Assembly (NCBI RefSeq): GCF_004341165.1
Contig: NZ_SLZR01000003.1
Location: 62,001-126,000 of the forward strand
Source: Reinekea marinisedimentorum
Lineage (GTDB): Bacteria > Pseudomonadota > Gammaproteobacteria > Pseudomonadales > Natronospirillaceae
Length of the DNA: 64,000 nt
Direction: 5' to 3'
Part shown: piece after piece, positions 42,346-51,095 of the stretch
How the letters are laid out: each line of letters starts with the position of its first letter
Numbering within the stretch: position 1 is the first letter of the stretch
Program-made: the position numbers and the translations under genes
The notes under the pieces: model-generated
What the model was told of the DNA's origin: nothing
The model's database searches: none
The model's input: only the letters and a program-made list of their open reading frames with translations

Positions 42346-43834
42346 TTTTGTTCGCGAATGCGAAGGCTGGGTAGATAACAACGGCGCGCCTGTTGCGCAG
42401 GGGCGCTTGACTCGCATGGTCGGCCTTACGCTGGAGGCGGTCGGCTTGAACACCTCAATCGGCCAGCGCTGCCAGGTAATCGATGCTCACCAGGTGGTTG
42501 AAGCCGAGGTTGTCGGCTTCCACGATAAGCAAACCTTTTTAATGCCGGTCCAGGCGGTGCATTCGTTGCGCGCCGGGGCTCGTGTTGTGCCGCTGGAATC
42601 GGCCAATGAGCTGGTGATTGGTGATGAACTGCTTGGCCGTGTGGTCAATGGCTTCGGCGAGCCGATTGACGGCAAAGGCGCGTTGCGCTGCCGTGTTCAG
42701 CAAAGTTTGAACGGCAGCGTTATCAACCCGCTGCACCGTGAGCCCATCCGCAAACCGCTGGATGTTGGCATTCGTTCCATCAACTCGATGTTGACGGTTG
42801 GGCAGGGCCAACGTCTTGGCTTATTTGCGGGTTCAGGCGTTGGTAAGTCTGTTCTGCTGGGCATGATGACCCGTTTTACCAACGCAGATATCACCATTGT
42901 TGGCCTGATTGGTGAGCGTGGCCGTGAGGTGAAGGAGTTTATTGAAGATATTCTCGGCGATGAAGGCTTGGCACGCAGTGTGGTGGTCGCCTCGCCAGCC
43001 GATGACGCACCCTTGCTTCGGTTGCGTGCGGCGCAATATACAACGGCGATTGCGGAATACTTCCGTGCGCAGGGTAAGTCCGTATTGTTGCTGATGGACT
43101 CATTGACCCGCTATGCCATGGCACAGCGCGAAATTGCGTTGGCCATCGGTGAGCCACCTGCCACCAAAGGTTACCCGCCATCGGTTTTTGCGCGCATACC
43201 GCAGTTGGTGGAACGGGCCGGTAATGCGGAAAAAGGCGGGGGTTCAATCACTGCCTTTTATACTGTATTAACGGAGGGTGATGATCAGCAGGACCCGGTT
43301 GCTGATGCCTCGCGCGCCATTCTGGATGGCCACTTTGTGTTGAACCGGCGGTTGGCCGAAGAAGGGCACTACCCGGCGATCGATATTGAACAGAGCATCA
43401 GTCGGGTAATGCCTCAAGTGGTGTCTGAAGATCACCTGAAGATGGCACAGGCGGCTAAGCAGCTGTGGGCAACTTACGCCCAGAACAAAGATTTAATATC
43501 CATTGGCGCATACAGCCGTGGCAGTAACGCCGAAATAGACCGAGCCATCGAGCTTCAGCCGCGTATCCGTGATTTTCTGCGCCAGGGTCTGCGTGAGCAG
43601 TCGCCCTACGGTGATTCAGTTGAAGGTTTAAAGGTTGCGCTGACCGGCGGAGTTGCCGAACAGGCCGCGCCAGGCATGGCTATGAATGCTAACCAGGAAG
43701 CCGCAGCCGTGGCACAGCCAAGAGCGGCAGCTCAGCCTCAGGCAAGACCGGCAAATAAAGCAGGGGGCCGCCCGGTGAAATCTCAACGGGGTATTGCAGG
43801 TAAGCGTACGGTTAAGGGTGCACGGAATAAATGA
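42326..43834 (+). CDS. fliI: Flagellar export ATPase FliI with basic C-terminal extension
   Basis: 502 residues against the usual 440-460. The ATPase core is complete: Walker A GLFAGSGVGKSVLL, IVGLIGERGREVKEFIEDIL, SVLLLMDSLTRYAMAQREIA (Walker B) and AFYTVLTEGDDQQDPVADAS. After residue about 450 comes an Ala/Gln-rich, basic tail of about 50 residues ending KRTVKGARNK. FliI forms a hexamer that unloads chaperone-bound substrates at the export gate. GTG start at 42326, inside the end of fliH. fliJ overlaps by 4 bases. Confidence 0.92.
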   Translation: MTTPITDFVRECEGWVDNNGAPVAQGRLTRMVGLTLEAVGLNTSIGQRCQVIDAHQVVEAEVVGFHDKQTFLMPVQAVHSLRAGARVVPLESANELVIGDELLGRVVNGFGEPIDGKGALRCRVQQSLNGSVINPLHREPIRKPLDVGIRSINSMLTVGQGQRLGLFAGSGVGKSVLLGMMTRFTNADITIVGLIGERGREVKEFIEDILGDEGLARSVVVASPADDAPLLRLRAAQYTTAIAEYFRAQGKSVLLLMDSLTRYAMAQREIALAIGEPPATKGYPPSVFARIPQLVERAGNAEKGGGSITAFYTVLTEGDDQQDPVADASRAILDGHFVLNRRLAEEGHYPAIDIEQSISRVMPQVVSEDHLKMAQAAKQLWATYAQNKDLISIGAYSRGSNAEIDRAIELQPRIRDFLRQGLREQSPYGDSVEGLKVALTGGVAEQAAPGMAMNANQEAAAVAQPRAAAQPQARPANKAGGRPVKSQRGIAGKRTVKGARNK

Positions 43835-44268
43835 GTCGATCAAAGCGGTTAGAGGTGGTGGAAAGGTTGGCTCAGCAGCGTGAGGATCAGGCCGCTCAGG
43901 CGCTTGCACAGGTTCGCACCCAGCTGGATGTCGAGCAAAAGCGGCTGGATGAATTATTTGAATACCAGGCTGAGTACCAGGGGTATCTCGATCAGCAGTC
44001 CTCTCAGGGCATTTCTATAGAGCAGTGGCGGCGCACCCAGGGCTTTATCGATCAGCTCGGCAGCCTGGCTCAGCGTCAGCAAAATGCTATCGACTCGTGG
44101 CGTCAGCGTGAGCAGCAGGTTCTGGCTAAGTGGCGCGAGCTGTATCAAAAACGCAAAAATATTGCTCAGTTTATCGGCAAGGTCTCAATGGAAGAGCTGG
44201 TAGAAGCGGATAAAAAAGAGCAAAAAGCAATCGATGAGCTGGTAACCCAGCGCTTTCATTCCAACTAA
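43831..44268 (+). CDS. fliJ: Flagellar export protein FliJ
   Basis: 145 residues forming a helical hairpin coiled coil (RLEVVERLAQQREDQAAQAL, LAQRQQNAIDSWRQREQQVL). FliJ is the central stalk of the FliH-FliI ATPase complex and helps the export gate use proton-motive force. It starts within the stop of fliI (ATGA). Last gene of this part; 346 non-coding bases follow. Confidence 0.9.
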   Translation: MSRSKRLEVVERLAQQREDQAAQALAQVRTQLDVEQKRLDELFEYQAEYQGYLDQQSSQGISIEQWRRTQGFIDQLGSLAQRQQNAIDSWRQREQQVLAKWRELYQKRKNIAQFIGKVSMEELVEADKKEQKAIDELVTQRFHSN

Positions 44269-44614
44269 GGGCCGTTGTTCCCACTAATCGCCTACATTCA
44301 CCCCTTCATTTTTCTGACAACATTGGCAGCGATTGAAAGTCCGGCTACGCTGAGGTTAAGGCCGACAATTTTTCGATCTGACCGCTTAGGCTGTATATTC
44401 AACCGCTGACTGAAATAATCACCGTCAGTCTGGATAAAAATCAGAATATGCTTTCTAATGAGCGGTCTAAACATGGAAAAATCCAATAAAAACAAGGAAT
44501 TGCTCAACAATTCATTTACGTGTTCAAAATGAATGCTATTGTAATTGATGGGTTATGGAAAGATTACGTAGTCCCACTATACTAATGTTAACGATCCACT
44601 CGTGAGGAATTTTT
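44269..44614. other. fliJ-STAS intergenic region
   Basis: 346 bases, A+T-rich towards the right, with no convincing coding frame and no T-run terminator after fliJ. A possible sigma-70 promoter (44556-44583) is the only element I can point to; no sigma-54 or FliA motif is present. Confidence 0.5.
44556..44583 (+). promoter_or_regulatory. Possible sigma-70 promoter of the STAS-switch genes
   Basis: TGGAAA (44556-44561), 16 bases, TATACT (44578-44583). The -10 matches well, the -35 only moderately. It would give the partner-switch genes housekeeping expression independent of the sigma-54 flagellar promoters. Confidence 0.4.
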
Positions 44615-44914
44615 ATGGCAGTCACTGCAACCACTCAGGGCAATTCAATAACAATCCAAGTGTCTGGTCGTTTTGACTTCAGCTCACATCAGGAGTTTCG
44701 CCAAATTTATGAAAACGTGACTGAAGAGGTAAATCAGTACACGGTTGACATGAAAGACGCCACCTATTTAGACAGTTCGGCATTGGGTATGTTACTGCTC
44801 ATGCGTGACTACGCCGGCGGTGACAGTGCAAAGATTGAAATCATCAATTGCAATGACGATGTTAAAAAGATTCTGACCATTTCTAACTTCGGGCAGCTAT
44901 TTGATATTCGCTAG
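44615..44914 (+). CDS. STAS-domain protein, HsbA-like
   Basis: 99 residues, a single STAS domain with the phospho-serine motif YLDSSALGMLLLM. In P. aeruginosa the similar HsbA is switched by HsbR and binds either the anti-sigma factor FlgM or a diguanylate cyclase, deciding between swimming and biofilm. Its kinase/phosphatase partner overlaps the stop codon by one base. The position inside the flagellar cluster supports a motility role. GAGGA ribosome-binding site upstream. Confidence 0.87.
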   Translation: MAVTATTQGNSITIQVSGRFDFSSHQEFRQIYENVTEEVNQYTVDMKDATYLDSSALGMLLLMRDYAGGDSAKIEIINCNDDVKKILTISNFGQLFDIR

Positions 44915-46608
44915 TGGCCGGCAATGAATTCAATTCACTTCGCATACTGATTGCCGATGACAATGAGTCGGACCGGATAATTCTGAAAGGAATTGTCACC
45001 AAAGAAGGTCACGAAGTCGTACAGGCAAAGGATGGCGAAGAAGCTTTAAAACAATATCGGGACACTCGTCCCGATTTGATTTTGCTGGATGTAATAATGC
45101 CGGGTTTGAACGGCATAGAGGTGGCCAAAGAAGTTCGCCGCACCTCGCTGGCAGATGAATACGTTCCTATTATTTTCCTGACGTCCCTTGTTGACCCCAA
45201 AGCCTTGGCCGAGTGCCTGGAGTCGGGCGGTGATGATTTTTTATCCAAGCCCTATAGCCGCACAATCCTCAAAGCAAAAATCAAAGCCTTTGGCCGCATG
45301 CGCAATATGCAGGAAAAACTGCGTGACCATAACCGTCAGATGCTCATTGAACAGCAGGTTGCCAAAACCATTTTCGATAATGTGGCTCACGCGGGCTGCC
45401 TGGGTATGAGCAATATCTCTTACAGCCTGTCACCGCTGTCGGTGTTTAACGGTGATACGGTTCTGGCCGAGCGCAAACCGGATGGCGGCATGCATCTGTT
45501 TCTCGGTGACTTTACCGGCCACGGCCTGCCGGCTGCTATTGGGGCCATGCCGCTGGCAGAGATTTTTTACGGCATGACGGCGAAGGGCTTCTCTACCGAA
45601 GAAGTGCTGCGGGAAATGAACAGCAAGCTCAATGATATTCTGCCGACCGGCGTGTTCTGCTGTGGCTGTTTCATTGCGATGGATTTCTATGAAAACATCG
45701 CCACCATCTGGGTGGGTGGCTTGCCGGATGTTGTCTGTTTTCGTGCCGAGGAGCGCTCAATCGATATTCTGCCCTCAGAGAACCTGCCTCTGGGCATCTT
45801 AAGTGCGGAGCAGTTTTCGCCTAAGTTTACCGAGCTGCGCATGTCGGCAGAAGATGAACTCTTTGTCTGGTCAGACGGCATTATCGAGGCGCGTAACAGC
45901 GAGAATGAATTCTTCGGTGAAGACCGGCTCTTTGAATGCTTCACTCATGAAGTTCAGGGCTCGATGTTTCAGCGCATCTTAAACAGCGTTGAAGAGTTTG
46001 TCGGCCAGGCCGGTGCTGAAGACGACATTACATTGCTGAGCGTAAAAATGGCCGATATAGATGAAATCGGCTTGCCGGATTTCAACTCGAAGCGGGGCTC
46101 GCTAGGTGGCCCATTGGACTGGTCCTTCAGCTATACACTGCGTCATTTATCGCTCAAGGAATTCAACCCGCTTCCGGTGGTGTTGTCGATTATTACCGAA
46201 GTTGAAGGCCTGCGAAGCCTGAGTGGCCAGCTCTATACCCTGATTGCAGAACTCTACTCCAATGCTCTGGAGCACGGTGTGCTGAATCTTTCTTCCAGCT
46301 TAAAGGCCTCACCAGAGGGTTTTGAAAAATATTATCTTGAACGCGAAAGCCGTCTGGATTCCATGACCGATGGTTCGGTGACGATTCATGTGCATCACGA
46401 ACCTCTGGGCACCGGCGGCAGGCTGACACTGACAATTGATGACAGTGGCAAAGGCTTTGATCACAAAAAGGTTACGGAGGCAGCCCGGTCAGATGCCGAT
46501 TACTGCGGCCGGGGTATTCCTTTAGTTAAAGGCATAAGCAAAGACATCCACTATAATGAATCGGGTAACTCAGTTACTGCGTATTTGGAATGGCCACAGG
46601 AAAAATAG
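44914..46608 (+). CDS. REC-PP2C-HATPase switch protein, HsbR-like
   Basis: 564 residues. Receiver (about 8-125: RILIADDNESDRIIL, phospho-Asp in LILLDVIMPGLNG), SpoIIE/RsbU-type PP2C phosphatase (about 160-390: GDFTGHGLPAAIGAMPLAEI, VWSDGIIEARN, EDDITLL) and an RsbW-like HATPase (about 425-560: LYSNALEHGVLN, DDSGKGFDHKK, GRGIPLVKG). It can phosphorylate or dephosphorylate the STAS protein just upstream depending on its receiver, as HsbR does with HsbA. GTG start overlapping the STAS stop codon. The HPt gene follows after 13 bases, completing an HptB-HsbR-HsbA-like set. Confidence 0.9.
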   Translation: MAGNEFNSLRILIADDNESDRIILKGIVTKEGHEVVQAKDGEEALKQYRDTRPDLILLDVIMPGLNGIEVAKEVRRTSLADEYVPIIFLTSLVDPKALAECLESGGDDFLSKPYSRTILKAKIKAFGRMRNMQEKLRDHNRQMLIEQQVAKTIFDNVAHAGCLGMSNISYSLSPLSVFNGDTVLAERKPDGGMHLFLGDFTGHGLPAAIGAMPLAEIFYGMTAKGFSTEEVLREMNSKLNDILPTGVFCCGCFIAMDFYENIATIWVGGLPDVVCFRAEERSIDILPSENLPLGILSAEQFSPKFTELRMSAEDELFVWSDGIIEARNSENEFFGEDRLFECFTHEVQGSMFQRILNSVEEFVGQAGAEDDITLLSVKMADIDEIGLPDFNSKRGSLGGPLDWSFSYTLRHLSLKEFNPLPVVLSIITEVEGLRSLSGQLYTLIAELYSNALEHGVLNLSSSLKASPEGFEKYYLERESRLDSMTDGSVTIHVHHEPLGTGGRLTLTIDDSGKGFDHKKVTEAARSDADYCGRGIPLVKGISKDIHYNESGNSVTAYLEWPQEK

Positions 46609-46621
46609 GATAACCGTCGCT

Positions 46622-46960
46622 ATGCAACTGATCGATTCGGACTTTCTGAATGAATTGCAGGAAATACTGGAAGATGAATTCTGCACCCTTATTAGGACTT
46701 ATGTTAAAGACACCTCGGCGCGGGTTGATGTGCTGAAAGGTGCAATTCAAAACCAAGATACGACGTCGGTGTATGAGGTGGCCCACAGCATCAAAGGCGC
46801 CAGCCTTAATCTTGGTGTAACCGTGCTCAGCGAGCTCTGTCTGCAGGTTGAAACTGCAGCGCGTGAAGGCGATCTGACAGTCGCTGAAAGGCTGTTCGAC
46901 ACCATCAACACCAAGGCCTCTGAAACCTGCAGGGTCTTGCAGGAATCTTATTTATCCTAA
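46622..46960 (+). CDS. Histidine phosphotransfer (HPt) protein, HptB-like
   Basis: About 112 residues, one HPt helical bundle with the phospho-histidine in VAHSIKGASLNLG. It would take phosphate from hybrid kinases and pass it to the receiver of the neighbouring switch protein, as HptB does for HsbR. Start at 46622, with AGGATAAC about 9 bases upstream; the longer frame from 46556 lies inside the preceding gene. It has no TM or signal. Confidence 0.88.
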   Translation: MQLIDSDFLNELQEILEDEFCTLIRTYVKDTSARVDVLKGAIQNQDTTSVYEVAHSIKGASLNLGVTVLSELCLQVETAAREGDLTVAERLFDTINTKASETCRVLQESYLS

Positions 46961-47028
46961 GCCAGAAATAAAACTGGCCCTATGTTTGCTAAATTCGGTT
47001 GTAACTGTAAATACCGGAGTAAGGTTTC

Positions 47029-48375
47029 ATGCTTCAACCGATGGTATCCCTATCTTCCGGCAGAGATGCCGGTGTAATCGATTCTGCCCGATCCGACGCC
47101 AATAGCGGCGTGACGGCCGATGCCCGGGCGGATCATTCAAGTTTTGATCGCTTAGTACGTGATTATCAGTCTGCTGATAAACAAATTCCTGCTATGAAAG
47201 AATTAGCCGCCGGCGTGAAGGATGCCAGCAGTAAAAGCGGTGAAAGCTCTCCGCTTTTGCCTGCTGCCGATGCCGAGTCGGACCCGCTGGACAATATCAA
47301 CGATGACGAAGGGCTGATGTCCTATCTGATGGCAAATTCGGGTGCCGTTGCAGACTCCGGTGCATCCGACGCTTTGGGCAACCAGGCACTTGCCGGTGCG
47401 GCTATGGCGGAAACGCTGGATACCGAAACCGGTCTTCAGCTGCAAGCGGCCAACCTGGAACTGGCAACCGTTAGCGGTGAAGGTGAATCGCTGGATACAA
47501 TCGGTCTCGATGGCGAACTGGCCAATGGCCAGGGGCTGACTCAGCAGGGCGGCTTGCTTGAGGGCGTAAATGCAAAGGGCTCTGAAGCGGCAGTCAGTCA
47601 AAGCCGGCTGAGCGGAGAGAAGACGACTGCCGAGCAGGTGCTGAATAGCACATCGATATCAACGGACGCTGCCAAACAGAATTTAGCCACGGCGCAAACG
47701 ACTCAGGCATTGAGTGAAGATGCGGTGCTGGAACAGAACCAGCAGGTGCTATCCCAGCAGGGCTTGAAGGACTCGGCCAAACAGGTGGATATCAACCAGA
47801 GTCAGATGCTGGCGCAGCAGGGTGCAGATGCCGATGAGCTGCTGGATGCCGGTTTGGAAAAGAACCTGCGCACACCGGCCGACATGCTTCATTCTTCCAA
47901 TGTTCAGGCTAAAAACCAGCCCAGTCTCGATCTGCAGAACATTCAGCAGGGCGATAATTTTAACCGCCCAATGAGGCTGGCTAATGCTGCCACGGCTTTG
48001 TCTGAGCGTATTCAGACGATGATCAGCAGTAATACCCAGAACGCGACCGTACGACTGGACCCTCCGGAGTTGGGGTCGATGGAAATTCGCATACAGGTAA
48101 AAAATGATCAGACCCATGTGCAGATCATTACTTCATCTGCCCAAACCCGGGAGGCCCTGGAGCAGCAGTCTGTTCGATTACGTGAAGCTTTGGTGGATCA
48201 GGGGTTGAACCTGTCGAACCTGGATGTTTCTGATCAGCAGACACAGGAACGTTCCGGTAACGGTGAATCCGGTTCCGGTCAGCGGGGCGGAGGTTTGCTT
48301 GGCGAGGGCGAGCCGCTGGATGAGCCAGAATCTATAGTGTCAACAACGCTGGGCTTTATTGATCAGTATGTGTAA
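47029..48375 (+). CDS. fliK: Flagellar hook-length control protein FliK
   Basis: 448 residues. A long, low-complexity, Gln/Ala/Ser/Asp-rich N-terminal part (ruler region) is followed by the conserved C-terminal domain (about 320-410) with ATVRLDPPELGSMEIRIQV and EALVDQGLNLSNLDVSDQ, then a Gly/Ser-rich end. FliK measures hook length and flips FlhB substrate specificity to filament export. It follows the HPt gene by 68 bases with GGAGTAAGG upstream. Confidence 0.92.
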   Translation: MLQPMVSLSSGRDAGVIDSARSDANSGVTADARADHSSFDRLVRDYQSADKQIPAMKELAAGVKDASSKSGESSPLLPAADAESDPLDNINDDEGLMSYLMANSGAVADSGASDALGNQALAGAAMAETLDTETGLQLQAANLELATVSGEGESLDTIGLDGELANGQGLTQQGGLLEGVNAKGSEAAVSQSRLSGEKTTAEQVLNSTSISTDAAKQNLATAQTTQALSEDAVLEQNQQVLSQQGLKDSAKQVDINQSQMLAQQGADADELLDAGLEKNLRTPADMLHSSNVQAKNQPSLDLQNIQQGDNFNRPMRLANAATALSERIQTMISSNTQNATVRLDPPELGSMEIRIQVKNDQTHVQIITSSAQTREALEQQSVRLREALVDQGLNLSNLDVSDQQTQERSGNGESGSGQRGGGLLGEGEPLDEPESIVSTTLGFIDQYV

Positions 48376-48491
48376 AACCGTGGCAGAAAATTGACGAATC
48401 ATTCTCAGGGTCCACACAATTAGCGCCAAAGCCTTATAGGCGTAGGCTGCAGAGGCTGATCTGGTCTAGACTTAGCATCATTGAAAAGTCT

Positions 48492-48508
48492 GTGGCACAG
48501 CCATTGCT
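48492..48508 (+). promoter_or_regulatory. Sigma-54 promoter of the fliLMNOPQR-flhB operon
   Basis: GTGGCACAGCCATTGCT: GG at 48494-48495, GC at 48506-48507, 10 bases between; TGGCAC and TTGC both fit the consensus. It rules out the start codon at 48481 for fliL and fixes the one at 48541. Confidence 0.9.
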
Positions 48509-48540
48509 TAGTAGGAACTGGAATAACGATAGGAGCCATC

Positions 48541-49071
48541 ATGGCCGAAGAAGACGTCCCTGAAGCCGAAGAAGGTAAGAAGAAGGGCGGTAAGCTCAAG
48601 TTAATTATTTTGATTGTTGTTGGTGTGCTGTTAATCGCCGCGCTGTCTATTTTTGGCACCTGGTTCATGCTGAAAGATAAACTGGCTGGCCCGGATGATA
48701 TGAGCATCGACGAAATGGCAATGTCAGATCCGTCGCTTTCTGCTGAGCAGGGCGAGGCGCTCTATTTTGCGATGGACCCGGCATTCATTATTAATTACAC
48801 CAATGGCGGCAAATCCCGTTTTTTACAGGTGGAGTTAACCCTGTTAACGCGTGACCCGGAAGCCTTGGCTGTTATTGAGCAGCACAATCCGTTAATCCGG
48901 AACAATCTGCTGGATGTTTTCAGCATGCAGGACATCAGCATGCTGGCCACTGCCGAAGGTAAACAAAAGCTGGCTGAAGAGCTGGCCGCCGCGGTACAGG
49001 CTATATTAGATGTTGAATTAGGACGGCCCGGCGTAGAGTCCGTTCTGTATCGTAGTTTCATTATTCAATAG
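48541..49071 (+). CDS. fliL: Flagellar basal body-associated protein FliL
   Basis: 176 residues. A short, charged cytoplasmic start (MAEEDVPEAEEGKKKGGK), one membrane helix (about 20-42) and a periplasmic FliL domain (AMDPAFIINYTNGGKSRFLQ, LLDVFSMQDISMLATAEGKQ). It forms a ring around the stator and supports torque. The ATG at 48541 has AGGAG just upstream and lies after the sigma-54 promoter. fliM follows after 10 bases. Confidence 0.93.
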   Translation: MAEEDVPEAEEGKKKGGKLKLIILIVVGVLLIAALSIFGTWFMLKDKLAGPDDMSIDEMAMSDPSLSAEQGEALYFAMDPAFIINYTNGGKSRFLQVELTLLTRDPEALAVIEQHNPLIRNNLLDVFSMQDISMLATAEGKQKLAEELAAAVQAILDVELGRPGVESVLYRSFIIQ

Positions 49072-49081
49072 GAAGTCCGCA

Positions 49082-50134
49082 GTGCAAGACTTGTTATCGC
49101 AAGACGAAATTGATGCGTTACTTCATGGCATAGATGACGGGGCTGTCGAAGAGGATGATGGCCTTGATGCTGATGGCGTAAAATCGTATGACCTGACAAC
49201 CGAAGACCGGATTGTCCGTGGTCGTATGCCCACGCTGGAAATGATCAATGAGCGTTTTGCCCGTTACACCCGTATCAGCATGTTTAACTTCCTGCGCAGA
49301 AGTGCGGATGTATCTACCGGTGGTATTCAGATTCTGAAATTCGGCGAATACGTGCATACGCTTTACGTGCCTACCAGTCTGAATCTGGTTAAGGTTCGTC
49401 CGTTACGGGGTACGGCACTGTTCATCCTTGATGCAAAGCTGGTCTTTAAGCTGGTTGATAACTTTTTTGGCGGCGATGGCCGGCACGCAAAGATTGAAGG
49501 CCGCGAATTTACACCAACGGAAATCCGCGTGGTGCAAATGGTGCTGTCTCAGGTTTTTGAAGATATGAAAGAAGCCTGGGGTGCGGTTCTGGACATCGAT
49601 TTTGAGTATGTCACCAGTGAAGTAAACCCGGCGATGGCAAATATTGTGTCACCCAGCGAGGTGGTCGTTGTCAGCACTTTCCATATTGAGCTGGATGGTG
49701 GCGGCGGTGATCTGCACATGACATTGCCGTATTCGATGATCGAACCGGTGCGTGAAGTTTTGGATGCCGGTGTTCAGTCGGATGTCGATGAAATCGATGA
49801 GCGTTGGGTAGAGTCGTTACGCACCGATATTCTCGATGCCACCGTGCCGACCAATGCCATTATTGCCAAGCGAAGAATTAAATTGCGCGAGCTGGTTGGT
49901 TTGCAGGCAGGCGACGTTATTCCCATCGATATGCCGGATACCATTACCCTTACGGCCAATTCTATTCCGGTATTTGAAACCAAGCTTGGGCAGTGTGGCG
50001 AGAATCTGGCGCTGCGCGTTGAAAGACCGGCGGTTAAACCGAAGCGTGATACCGGCGACATGAAATCAAGAATATTAGGGCTGCGCGAAAAACACCGCCA
50101 AGAGCAAGCGCAGGCCAGTTCAACAAAGGAATAA
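49082..50134 (+). CDS. fliM: Flagellar motor switch protein FliM
   Basis: 350 residues. N-terminal CheY-P-binding motif LLSQDEIDALLHGI, middle domain (DLTTEDRIVRGRMPTLEMIN, FFGGDGRHAKIEGREFTPTE) and C-terminal SpoA domain (about 250-325). FliM receives the chemotaxis signal and sets rotation direction. GTG start with GGAAG upstream. fliN follows after 4 bases. Confidence 0.95.
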   Translation: MQDLLSQDEIDALLHGIDDGAVEEDDGLDADGVKSYDLTTEDRIVRGRMPTLEMINERFARYTRISMFNFLRRSADVSTGGIQILKFGEYVHTLYVPTSLNLVKVRPLRGTALFILDAKLVFKLVDNFFGGDGRHAKIEGREFTPTEIRVVQMVLSQVFEDMKEAWGAVLDIDFEYVTSEVNPAMANIVSPSEVVVVSTFHIELDGGGGDLHMTLPYSMIEPVREVLDAGVQSDVDEIDERWVESLRTDILDATVPTNAIIAKRRIKLRELVGLQAGDVIPIDMPDTITLTANSIPVFETKLGQCGENLALRVERPAVKPKRDTGDMKSRILGLREKHRQEQAQASSTKE

Positions 50135-50138
50135 AACA

Positions 50139-50627
50139 ATGGGTGATGATGAAGTGACAAATGGCAACAAAAAAAACGGTAGCGACTCATTGGATATTGA
50201 CGCAAACGCTCTGGCCGATGAAGTAGCGGCAAGTGCCGATGATCAGGCTCTTGCAGACGAGTGGGCTGCTGCGATGGAAGAGTCGGGTGATGCCGAAAGC
50301 TCTGAGCCGGAAGTCGCACCACTGGAGCAGTTTGCCAGTACATCGGGTCAGGAATTCGACGAGGACAACCCAAATCTGGATGTCATTCTGGATATTCCGG
50401 TGACCATCTCCATGGAGGTGGGCTCAACAGAGATTCCGATTCGCAACCTGCTGCAACTGAATCAGGGCAGTGTCATCGAGCTCGATCGTCTGGCCGGTGA
50501 GCCGTTAGACGTTCTGGTCAATGGTCGCTTAATTGCCCACGGCGAGGTTGTGATGGTAAACGAAAAATTTGGTATTCGATTAACCGATGTAGTCAGCCAG
50601 CAGGAACGGGTAAAACGGTTGCGTTAA
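50139..50627 (+). CDS. fliN: Flagellar motor switch protein FliN
   Basis: 162 residues. An acidic, variable N-terminal half (about 1-75) precedes the SpoA domain (about 80-155): LDVILDIPVTISMEVGSTEI, LLQLNQGSVIELDRLAGEPL and ARGEVV-like LIAHGEVVMVNEKFGIRLTD. It forms the C ring base with FliM and docks the export ATPase through FliH. Twelve bases before fliO. Confidence 0.94.
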   Translation: MGDDEVTNGNKKNGSDSLDIDANALADEVAASADDQALADEWAAAMEESGDAESSEPEVAPLEQFASTSGQEFDEDNPNLDVILDIPVTISMEVGSTEIPIRNLLQLNQGSVIELDRLAGEPLDVLVNGRLIAHGEVVMVNEKFGIRLTDVVSQQERVKRLR

Positions 50628-50639
50628 TCAGGGTGCATT

Positions 50640-51095
50640 ATGAGCAGGCTAACTAAAAAGAGTTATATAGCTGTCGCGGGGGTGCTGTTTTCGGCACCCG
50701 TTCTTGCGCAGGTAACCGGGCCACAATTTGATCAGGATTACACCAAAGTATTTTTGATGCTTGTGATCGTAGTTGGCCTTATCTTTGCGTGTGCATGGTT
50801 GATACGACGAATGTCTGGCGGCATGGGTGTCAATCAGAAACACCTTCGGGTTTTGTCGGTGATGCCATTAGGTACACGCGAGAAAATCATGATCATTAAA
50901 GCGGCGAATGAATACCTGTTGATAGGCGTAACGCCTACCGGAATTCAAACACTGCATCGGTTTGAAGAACCAATCGATATAAACGACACACTCATCGCCA
51001 GCCCTTTCGCCGACCGATTAAAAGGTATTTTAAAGGGTTTAGATAGTGATCCATTGGCCAAGCACCGCAAGTCTACTGACCATCCGGAAAATTAG
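50640..51095 (+). CDS. fliO: Flagellar biosynthetic protein FliO
   Basis: 151 residues. N-terminal cleavable-looking signal ([18 protein letters not shown]), one membrane helix (about 36-58, [20 protein letters not shown]) and a cytoplasmic beta-rich FliO domain ([37 protein letters not shown]). FliO assists assembly of the FliP ring of the export gate. Its 3' end overlaps the predicted fliP start by 50 bases. Confidence 0.88.
   Translation: MSRLTKKSYIAVAGVLFSAPVLAQVTGPQFDQDYTKVFLMLVIVVGLIFACAWLIRRMSGGMGVNQKHLRVLSVMPLGTREKIMIIKAANEYLLIGVTPTGIQTLHRFEEPIDINDTLIASPFADRLKGILKGLDSDPLAKHRKSTDHPEN

Noticed and set aside
44298-44510. 70-codon minus-strand frame in the fliJ-STAS gap
   Set aside because: No ribosome-binding site, unlikely composition and no similarity; treated as non-coding.
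48481-48540. Upstream extension of FliL
   Set aside because: It contains the sigma-54 promoter; family N-termini and AGGAG support the ATG at 48541.
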